This document shows, in pieces, positions 7,770 to 11,320 of a stretch of 11,320 nt of DNA; position 1 is the first letter of the stretch; each line of letters opens with the position of its first letter. The notes beneath the pieces are model-generated. The model ran no database searches and had not been told where the DNA came from. It saw nothing but the letters and a program-made list of their open reading frames with translations. The position numbers were made by a program, and so were the translations under genes. The DNA is from CAYRMV01 sp964425255 (lineage in GTDB: Bacteria; Bacteroidota; Bacteroidia; Flavobacteriales_D; Crocinitomicaceae), in the NCBI GenBank assembly GCA_964425255.1, contig CAYRMV010000105.1, positions 1 through 11,320 of the forward strand, read 5' to 3'.

Positions 7770-8305
7770 AGTTTTTCATTAGTTCTAGTTCCGTAAATAG
7801 TTTTAATTGATTTTACATCACTGAATATAGTTGAATTTACATCAATATACCAATTGTTTTTCTTTTTGTCGAAGTACAAAATATAAGTATCAATTTCAGC
7901 TAGTGTCATTTTACATTTTATAAACAAATTATTATCAGAAATTACTTTTAAATTTCCTATTTGCTCATCTGAAAATTTTTCTTCTCTTAGTCTTACATAA
8001 TCTTCCTCAAAATCGTTCTCTTCATAGTTATTATCGTTAATTAACTCTTTACTTTCAATATTTACTTTTACAAATGATAAATCACGGTTAAAATGAATGA
8101 AATAAAATACTTCTGACCTGCCATAAGAAAGGTCAAATTTGAATGTTCCTTCGTATGAATTTTCATTTTGATCTAATACAATTGTCCGTTTACTAAATTT
8201 TTGAGATTCTTTGATGTTTTCTTGACTAGAAATCTCTTTTTCTCGAGAATTACACCCAAAAACCAATATTAATAAAGATGTAAAAATGAATCTGTAGAAT
8301 AGCAT
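7766..8305 (-). CDS. Predicted lipoprotein, 179 aa
   Basis: The N-terminus is a lipoprotein signal: a hydrophobic stretch (residues 6-16) ending in LVFGC with the lipidated Cys at position 18, followed by a charged, Ser/Glu/Lys-rich linker. The acidic export signature that sends Bacteroidota lipoproteins to the cell surface is not clear (the residues after Cys are NSREKE), so a periplasm-facing location is as likely. The mature domain alternates hydrophobic and charged residues, for example KFDLSYGRSEVFYFIHFN (57-74), suggesting a beta-rich fold. It contains an acidic, Asn-rich patch at about 90-105. No family is recognised. The gene is the first of a coupled pair with the membrane-anchored protein downstream. 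An exact TAnnTTTG box lies about 60 bp upstream. Confidence 0.75.
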   Translation of the reverse strand: MLFYRFIFTSLLILVFGCNSREKEISSQENIKESQKFSKRTIVLDQNENSYEGTFKFDLSYGRSEVFYFIHFNRDLSFVKVNIESKELINDNNYEENDFEEDYVRLREEKFSDEQIGNLKVISDNNLFIKCKMTLAEIDTYILYFDKKKNNWYIDVNSTIFSDVKSIKTIYGTRTNEKL

Positions 8306-8366
8306 TATCTTAGTAATAGTAAATTAAAATTATTTATTTTTAAGTAGTTACAAGCATTAATTTTCT

Positions 8367-8374
8367 CAAATGTA
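8367..8374 (-). promoter_or_regulatory. TAnnTTTG promoter box of the lipoprotein operon
   Basis: TACATTTG on the minus strand matches the Bacteroidetes -7 box exactly and sits 61 bp before the start codon at 8305. No clear TTTG or TTG lies 19-23 bp further upstream, where the DNA is a run of A and T, so support is partial. Confidence 0.3.
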
Positions 8375-8479
8375 CATTTTAATCTTAAAATTTTAAAAAA
8401 AAAGAAATAAATAGCATCAAATTAAATACATAACCCAAATGTTGTTTTTCTTAATCAATAAAAATCAATTCCCTCCAAA

Positions 8480-8515
8480 CAAAATTAAAAAAACGCCACT
8501 CTCTCGAATGGCGTT
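8480..8515 (-). terminator. Intrinsic terminator of the four-gene module
   Basis: AACGCCA (8492-8498) and TGGCGTT (8509-8515) form a 7-bp stem around a 10-nt loop. On the minus strand the stem runs straight into seven T residues (8487-8493, two of them within the stem arm) and further T-rich sequence. It closes the operon of 10328-8590 about 75 bp after its last stop codon. Confidence 0.82.
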
Positions 8516-8563
8516 CCACATAATTTTTCAAAGAACAAATTCACTAAATCCTGAAAAACAAAC

Positions 8564-8598
8564 AATTCTTAATTCTTAATTCTTAATTCTTAATTCTT
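8564..8598. repeat. Five perfect tandem copies of a 7-bp unit (AATTCTT)
   Basis: AATTCTT is repeated five times without a mismatch. The array starts inside the last codons of the 60-residue membrane protein and runs into its 3' untranslated region; the stop codon at 8590-8592 falls within the array. Such heptamer arrays can change copy number by slippage. Because the unit itself creates TAA codons, changes should not extend the protein. Confidence 0.9.
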
Positions 8599-8772
8599 CA
8601 TTTTCCTCCAAACCCACTTCAAAAACAACGTAACCGTAAAGCTCACTACCGCACCCACGCAAGCCAGAACAATCGTTTTCATGTAATCTTGCGTGTCTAA
8701 GGTCGCAAATACGGATAAGGCCGTTCCCGCAGTTGTTCCAATGGCTGTATTATGGTCTGTGTGCTGGATCAT
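8590..8772 (-). CDS. Small two-helix membrane protein (holin-like in layout), 60 aa
   Basis: Two hydrophobic segments are visible. The first is weak, about residues 11-24 (IGTTAGTALSVFAT). The second is strong, about 31-51 (MKTIVLACVGAVVSFTVTLFL). A basic tail, KWVWRKMKN, would stay in the cytoplasm. Size and layout (short amphipathic start, two helices, positive C-terminus) resemble small phage holins, but this is a resemblance of shape only and no family is recognised. The start is supported by AGGAA about 6 nt before the ATG. It is the last gene of the module, 23 bp after the 177-residue protein, and the module terminator follows. The stop codon lies in a 7-bp tandem repeat array. Confidence 0.7.
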   Translation of the reverse strand: MIQHTDHNTAIGTTAGTALSVFATLDTQDYMKTIVLACVGAVVSFTVTLFLKWVWRKMKN

Positions 8773-8795
8773 ACAATTCCTGTTTACGTGTTTAA

Positions 8796-9329
8796 TTAGA
8801 TATCAGAGTCTAATTCCTTAGTTTCACACGCGTTGGAAACCACAATAATAATTTCTGAGTGCTCCTCATCTCCAACCAATTCCTCGATGATATCAATAGC
8901 CACTTTGTTCACTCGGTCTGTCAACTCGGAACCTGGTTTGAAACGACGCTTTTTTTCCTGTTTCAACTGTACGGTATGCAACGTTTCGTCCCCTTTTTGA
9001 GTTTGTAAAGTCAATGTAGAACTTTCCACATCGTCTGCATACTCCTCAATCAAATCCACGGCTAACGTTTTCTCAACTCCATCAACTTTCAACACCTCAT
9101 CTTGAGAAGTTTGAGTTGCTGTTTTCAACGCAATTTCCATACGTGATTTACTCTCTTTTTCCACTGAAAAATCAATGCATGTAGTCGTAAGGTTTTCATC
9201 AGCAAATTCAGAAATCCCTACTTCGACTAATTTTACCTTGTCGCTCGATGCGAGACCAGGCTGATCGCTTGGTTTCTTTTTAGCTTTAAAACGTACTTTC
9301 CAATTATCGGAAATCAACTTCTTTTTCAT
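8796..9329 (-). CDS. Hypothetical protein with three internal repeats, 177 aa
   Basis: The ATG at 9329 was chosen because AAAAAGGA lies 9 nt upstream and because the longer open frame to 9572 would overlap the whole preceding gene with a Cys/Arg/Ser-rich, out-of-frame sequence. The protein is very rich in Glu, Lys, Thr and Val and has no signal peptide or membrane helix. Three related units can be seen: VKLVEVGISEFADENLTTT (32-50), KTLAVDLIEEYADDVESST (87-105) and NKVAIDIIEELVGDEEHSE (141-159). Each is a strand, a helix with an acidic end, then another strand, at intervals of about 54 residues. The basic linker KQEKKRRFKPG (123-133) separates units two and three. No known domain is recognised. 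Position between two membrane-protein genes in a compact operon suggests a cytoplasmic partner. Confidence 0.72.
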   Translation of the reverse strand: MKKKLISDNWKVRFKAKKKPSDQPGLASSDKVKLVEVGISEFADENLTTTCIDFSVEKESKSRMEIALKTATQTSQDEVLKVDGVEKTLAVDLIEEYADDVESSTLTLQTQKGDETLHTVQLKQEKKRRFKPGSELTDRVNKVAIDIIEELVGDEEHSEIIIVVSNACETKELDSDI

Positions 9330-9355
9330 ATCAAAATATCCTTTTTGAATGGTTT

Positions 9356-9565
9356 TTAATCTCGATCTGCAGTCACACTTTGTGCTACAGCGGATGCAAC
9401 TGAGCCGGCGATAATCAAATAGCTTCCTAACGTCACTACCACCGCAGGTAATGCAACTGGTGCTGCTATAATCGCTCCTCCAGCAGCTGCTAATCCTAAC
9501 CCATAGTTTCGCAATTTTCTGAAAAATTTGGGTGTAGGGCTTTTCAAACGATCCTGAATTTTCAT
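9356..9565 (-). CDS. Small Ala/Gly-rich membrane protein, 69 aa
   Basis: After a basic, Pro-containing start (DRLKSPTPKFFRKLRNYG, residues 5-22), two hydrophobic segments follow: about 23-44 (Leu/Ala/Gly/Pro-rich, with AAAGGAIIAAPVALP) and about 45-63 (VVVTLGSYLIIAGSVASAV). The protein should be a hairpin in the inner membrane. I recall very similar short proteins (APTP-x-FF-[RK]K-[LI]RN, then GL...AAP-ALP) in many flavobacterial genomes, always of unknown function. The codon use is GC-richer than in the defence genes to the left. The gene sits 13 bp behind the 249-residue protein and 26 bp before the 177-residue protein, clearly within one operon. Toxin-like, holin-like or virion-membrane roles are all conceivable; none is shown by the sequence. 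Confidence 0.75.
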   Translation of the reverse strand: MKIQDRLKSPTPKFFRKLRNYGLGLAAAGGAIIAAPVALPAVVVTLGSYLIIAGSVASAVAQSVTADRD

Positions 9566-9578
9566 ATACCAAAACAGA

Positions 9579-10328
9579 TTAAATTACTTCGACAATTTGC
9601 AATGCGTTGTGAGCACCATTTTTCAATGAGTAGTAGTTACCATTCACCAATTGTGAAAACTCGATTTTCAACAAATAAATCACAACCCCCGTTCCAGTTG
9701 GAGCTGAAGGAAAAACTAAGTTAATCGAAGTTGATGTAGCATCAATTGGTAAACTTGCAACGTTACTCAAAACCACATCCGCTATGTTCCCGTTGTAATC
9801 CAAAACAGCTACCGCAGCAGAAATACTGAAATCCGTAGCTCCTGTTGGGAAAGTTATGTCATTCACTGGTGTCAAAGAAGGAATGGTAATTTCGTTCGTA
9901 GATACGTTCACAGTCCAAGGTTTGTACAAAATACTACTTAACAAAGCGTTTTTGTTAAATTCAAATCCTTTCAACATAGCTTTTGCCTGAGCACTTGCTA
10001 ATGCTGTACCTACAGTTCGTTCCCCACGAAGTGATGAGGTGTCCAAATTTTTAATTTGAGTCATCAATTTCGTCATACGAGACACAATACGATTATCCGA
10101 AGCATTCAACGCAATCGGTCGCAAAGAATCGCGGGTAAACTTCCCTGCAGAAGCGGCAGAACCGAACTCAGCTCCATTTTCACGAGTACGAATAAAAGCC
10201 GGATCATTTTTAATCCGATCACCATCTACCCCACCCTTTTCACGAGCCAAATGCCCGTCTTTTGTTTTGTAGAAAGACAAATCACCGATTTTACCTTTCA
10301 ACTTGATAATGCCTGTTTGCTTAGCCAT
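9579..10328 (-). CDS. Conserved flavobacterial protein of unknown function, 249 aa, first gene of the module
   Basis: The N-terminal half begins MAKQTGIIKLKGKIGDLSF and continues with KDGHLAREKGG (23-33), NDPAFIRTRENGAEFGSA (41-58) and a basic helical region to about 125. The C-terminal half (about 135-249) is rich in Val, Thr, Ser and Ile with alternating hydrophobic residues and looks like a beta-sandwich. No signal peptide or membrane helix is seen. I recall close relatives of this N-terminus in other Flavobacteriia, without function. The layout (GKIG, then an Asn-rich RTREN segment before a helical core) is reminiscent of the Bacteroidetes DUF6266 proteins; this is a weak inference. A helical shell plus beta domain at the head of a module with small membrane proteins could fit a structural protein of a phage-like particle, but no capsid motif can be claimed. 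A promoter match lies about 85 bp upstream. Confidence 0.75.
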   Translation of the reverse strand: MAKQTGIIKLKGKIGDLSFYKTKDGHLAREKGGVDGDRIKNDPAFIRTRENGAEFGSAASAGKFTRDSLRPIALNASDNRIVSRMTKLMTQIKNLDTSSLRGERTVGTALASAQAKAMLKGFEFNKNALLSSILYKPWTVNVSTNEITIPSLTPVNDITFPTGATDFSISAAVAVLDYNGNIADVVLSNVASLPIDATSTSINLVFPSAPTGTGVVIYLLKIEFSQLVNGNYYSLKNGAHNALQIVEVI

Positions 10329-10413
10329 TTTTCAACTTATTTAATTTTACACTTTCAGGACCTTCCCAAAAGCAACCTCCCTTTTGTCGCGATCAAAAAA
10401 GATGTTTTCAAAG

Positions 10414-10447
10414 CAAAACTAAACCAGGATAATCTCCAGAAAACAAA
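10414..10447 (-). promoter_or_regulatory. Promoter of the four-gene module
   Basis: On the minus strand TTTG (10444-10447) is followed after 22 bp by TAGTTTTG (10414-10421), an exact TAnnTTTG box. Transcription would start near 10407 and leave a leader of about 80 nt before the ATG at 10328. Confidence 0.45.
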
Positions 10448-10517
10448 TCACTTCCGAATCATAATATTTGTGCTTTTTTATGCCGTTTTTGCTAGTATAT
10501 ACATCATCAAAATCAAT

Positions 10518-10525
10518 TATTTTTG
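10518..10525 (+). promoter_or_regulatory. TAnnTTTG box facing the HTH gene
   Basis: TATTTTTG matches the Bacteroidetes -7 box exactly. The nearest TTTG upstream (10488-10491) is 26 bp away, slightly too far for the usual spacing. A transcript from here would have a leader of about 100 nt containing the paired repeats at 10576-10611. Confidence 0.3.
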
Positions 10526-10575
10526 TACAAATCATTATCCGATTTATTGGCATTCTAAACAGCTACCTATGAACA

Positions 10576-10611
10576 AAGCATAGATGCTAGATAGATGAAG
10601 CATACATAAAG
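10576..10611 (+). promoter_or_regulatory. Paired AAGCAT repeats before the HTH gene, possible operator
   Basis: AAGCATA occurs at 10576-10582 and again at 10598-10604, exactly 22 bp apart. TAGATG is repeated between and across them with an 11-bp step (10581-10586 and 10592-10597), and GCAT-AG-ATGC (10578-10587) forms a short palindrome. The element ends 24 bp before the start codon. Helical phasing suggests a protein-binding site, perhaps for the HTH protein itself. Confidence 0.4.
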
Positions 10612-10635
10612 TATAAACGAGTTAAGAATTCAACA

Positions 10636-10827
10636 TTGAAACGCGTCGTCATTTACCCCAAAGACATCATGCAAATCACTGGTAAAAGTGAACGCTATTC
10701 CCGTGAGTTACTTCGCAAGATAAAAGAGCGCAACAACAAGCAGAAATACCAACTTGTTTCCATCCAAGAATTCTGTGATTTCATTGGTCTAAAAGTCGAA
10801 GAAATCGAGCAACTTTTAAAGTCATAA
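10636..10827 (+). CDS. Small helix-turn-helix-like protein with TTG start, 63 aa
   Basis: The protein starts at a TTG codon, read as KRVVIYPKDI after the initiator. There is no ATG in frame between the upstream stop at 10588 and this codon. I recall relatives in Flavobacteriia that begin MKRVVIYPKD, which supports the choice. Residues 8-30 (PKDIMQITGKSERYSRELLRKIK) form a helix, a turn and a second basic helix. After the basic linker ERNNKQKYQ comes LVSIQEFCDFIGLKVEEIEQLL (40-61), resembling the wing and last helix of MerR- or excisionase-like winged helices. It is likely a small DNA-binding regulator or recombination accessory factor. It diverges from the four-gene module, and phased repeats in front of it could be its operator. 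Function is inferred from layout. Confidence 0.7.
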   Translation: MKRVVIYPKDIMQITGKSERYSRELLRKIKERNNKQKYQLVSIQEFCDFIGLKVEEIEQLLKS

Positions 10828-10844
10828 AATTTGATATACTTTGA

Positions 10845-10874
10845 TTGAAATTCAATTAATATGTTGTATTTTTG
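10845..10874 (+). promoter_or_regulatory. Good Bacteroidetes-type promoter with no gene behind it
   Basis: TTG (10845-10847) is followed after 19 bp by TATTTTTG (10867-10874), an exact TAnnTTTG box at the preferred spacing. It lies just behind the HTH gene and points right, into DNA with no open frame of useful length. Confidence 0.45.
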
Positions 10875-10922
10875 AGTTGTAAAAGAGTTCTTTATCATAC
10901 ATCAAATACACATTAAATTAAA

Positions 10923-10942
10923 TGCTAGCACATTTGCTAGCA
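10923..10942 (+). repeat. Hairpin of two TGCTAGCA palindromes
   Basis: TGCTAGCA (10923-10930) and TGCTAGCA (10935-10942) are each self-complementary and pair with each other as an 8-bp stem with loop CATT. No T-tract follows, so it is not a typical terminator. In DNA form it is two adjacent palindromic sites 12 bp apart; in RNA form it is a stable stem-loop. Confidence 0.6.
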
Positions 10943-11029
10943 CTTAGAAATAGTGTTGTAATTAATTGATTTTAAAGGTTTTAATAAATTAAAAATTTCC
11001 CAGCGGGATCACTTCAAACACTTTTAAAC

Positions 11030-11061
11030 CCTTGTAAATCAAGTATTTACAAGGTTTTTTT
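11030..11061 (+). terminator. Strong intrinsic terminator
   Basis: CCTTGTAAAT (11030-11039) and ATTTACAAGG (11045-11054) form a perfect 10-bp stem with a 5-nt loop, followed by seven T residues (11055-11061) and more T-rich sequence. It ends transcription from the HTH gene or from the promoter at 10845-10874. I have seen similar stems behind flavobacterial RNA genes. Confidence 0.87.
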
Positions 11062-11094
11062 CTTTATTGGGTAAACATTTTTGATTTTGCCTTC

Positions 11095-11269
11095 AAAAAA
11101 AGGGATCAAGTCCAAAAGTTGGGGATTATGCATAAATTCGCGTTAATCTGTACAAGAAAAATTCAACATTTCTTACACCTCTAAATTGTGCTCTGAATGC
11201 TTTAATTTTTGCATTAAAACTTTCTGCTGAAGCGTTAGTACTTCTATTATCAAAGTAATTTAATAGGAT
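11095..11269 (-). mobile_element. Remnant of an ISAon1-like (ISL3-related) insertion sequence
   Basis: The element keeps the 3' end of a transposase gene and, next to it, a probable terminal sequence, GGGATCAAGTCCAAAAGT running on to 11124, which resembles element ends I associate with this IS group. The left boundary is estimated, because the other terminus is not in the window. Homology stops at about 11266, where a terminator of another gene begins, so the rest of the element has been lost. Confidence 0.6.
11126..11269 (-). pseudogene. Truncated ISAon1-type transposase, C-terminal 45 residues only
   Basis: The minus strand encodes LLNYFDNRSTNASAESFN, then AKIKAFRAQFRGVRNVEFF, then LYRLTRIYA and a stop at 11126-11128. 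This is the C-terminal end of an ISL3-related, ISAon1-type DDE transposase; the Glu in NASAESFN corresponds to the last catalytic acidic residue. The frame stays open further right, but the sequence there (VFVVI and beyond) is unlike the family, and a leftward terminator at 11272-11297 sits exactly where the transposase should continue. The N-terminal and central parts, including both catalytic Asp residues, are missing, so it cannot act. It marks past insertion at this edge of the accessory region. Confidence 0.85.
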
Positions 11270-11271
11270 CA

Positions 11272-11297
11272 CAACAAAAACCTGTGGAGCACAGGTC
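11272..11297 (-). terminator. Terminator of a gene lying to the right of the window
   Basis: ACCTGTG (11280-11286) and CACAGGT (11290-11296) form a 7-bp stem with a 3-nt loop. On the minus strand TTTTTGTTGTG follows. It would stop leftward transcription of a gene whose coding part is not visible here, and it abuts the transposase remnant. Confidence 0.6.
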
Positions 11298-11320
11298 AAG
11301 AATAAAATTATGATCTTTGA

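Larger units (their letters stand above)
10329..10635. other. Divergent intergenic region of the four-gene module and the HTH gene
   Basis: This 307-bp stretch separates two divergent transcription units and I see no convincing gene in it. It holds a leftward promoter match (10414-10447), a rightward TAnnTTTG box (10518-10525), paired repeats before the HTH gene (10576-10611), and a small inverted repeat CAAAAG/CTTTTG (10367-10386) that would lie in the leader of the 249-residue gene. An open frame on the plus strand across it is only the antisense of the module gene running on. Confidence 0.7.
10881..11061 (+). ncRNA. Candidate small RNA of about 180 nt
   Basis: The stretch is framed by the promoter at 10845-10874 and the strong terminator at 11030-11061. 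It contains the perfect hairpin at 10923-10942 and no coding frame longer than 15 codons (ATG at 10922, stop at 10967). It matches no RNA family that I recognise. It could equally be the 3' untranslated region of the HTH gene. Confidence 0.25.

Noticed and set aside
9330..9572. Open frame extending the 177-residue gene upstream by 81 codons
   Set aside because: It overlaps the whole 69-residue membrane-protein gene in another frame, is rich in Cys, Arg and Ser, and a good ribosome binding site precedes the inner ATG at 9329.
10056..10583. Plus-strand open frame of 175 codons over the 249-residue gene and intergenic region
   Set aside because: Half of it is antisense to a well-supported gene and the translation has no recognisable domain or coherent composition; it also crosses the promoters there.
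10922..10969. Fifteen-codon open frame over the TGCTAGCA hairpin as a leader peptide
   Set aside because: There is no ribosome binding site and no gene downstream to be controlled before the terminator; the short repeat in the peptide simply reflects the palindromes.
11005..11272. GGGATCA at 11005 and 11102 and GGATCAC at 11266 as flanking repeats of a mobile element
   Set aside because: Only 7 bases are shared, the surroundings differ, and the spacing fits no element boundary.
1..11320. CRISPR array or rRNA gene
   Set aside because: No regularly spaced repeats with unique spacers and no conserved rRNA stretches were seen on either strand.

Overview
The window looks like chromosomal accessory DNA from a member of the Bacteroidota, most likely the Flavobacteriia. 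Supporting signs are the very AT-rich genes with weak ribosome binding sites, several matches to the Bacteroidetes promoter pattern TTTG-N19..23-TAnnTTTG, a Bacteroidetes-type (ISAon1-like) transposase remnant, and small proteins of kinds I associate with flavobacterial genomes. No rRNA, complete tRNA or CRISPR array is visible.

The left three quarters (1-8305) hold only minus-strand genes and read as a defence island. In transcription order from the right they are: a lipoprotein and an overlapping membrane-anchored protein (8305-7326); an HNH nuclease-like protein (7196-6252); a SIR2-domain protein overlapping by 4 bp with a HerA-type ATPase (6155-2581); an unrecognised 230-residue protein (2411-1719); a uracil-DNA-glycosylase-like protein (1572-913) ending in a terminator; and a PD-(D/E)XK nuclease of the PDDEXK_4 type that runs off the left edge (796-1). 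The SIR2-HerA pair is the recognisable core: such pairs are known anti-phage systems in which the SIR2 subunit depletes NAD+ on infection. The HNH gene just upstream might be a third component or an independent gene.

The right part (8480-10827) is different and visibly more GC-rich. A compact minus-strand operon encodes a 249-residue protein, a 69-residue Ala/Gly-rich membrane protein, a 177-residue protein with three internal repeats, and a 60-residue two-helix membrane protein. It has a plausible promoter in front and a clear terminator behind. A small helix-turn-helix-like protein with a TTG start diverges from it. I recognise the style of this module from flavobacterial genomes but know no function for it; a phage-derived or otherwise selfish origin is possible but unproven.

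The far right (10828-11320) has no intact gene. It contains a good promoter match, a hairpin and a strong terminator that together could define a small RNA, then the 3' end of a degraded ISAon1-like insertion sequence, and a terminator facing left that belongs to a gene beyond the window.

Two observations stand out. The promoter regions of the SIR2-HerA operon and of the small HTH gene carry a similar 36-bp element, with AAGCAT twice exactly 22 bp apart, at similar distances from the start codon. The orphan four-gene module with its divergent regulator is the best candidate for an undescribed system.
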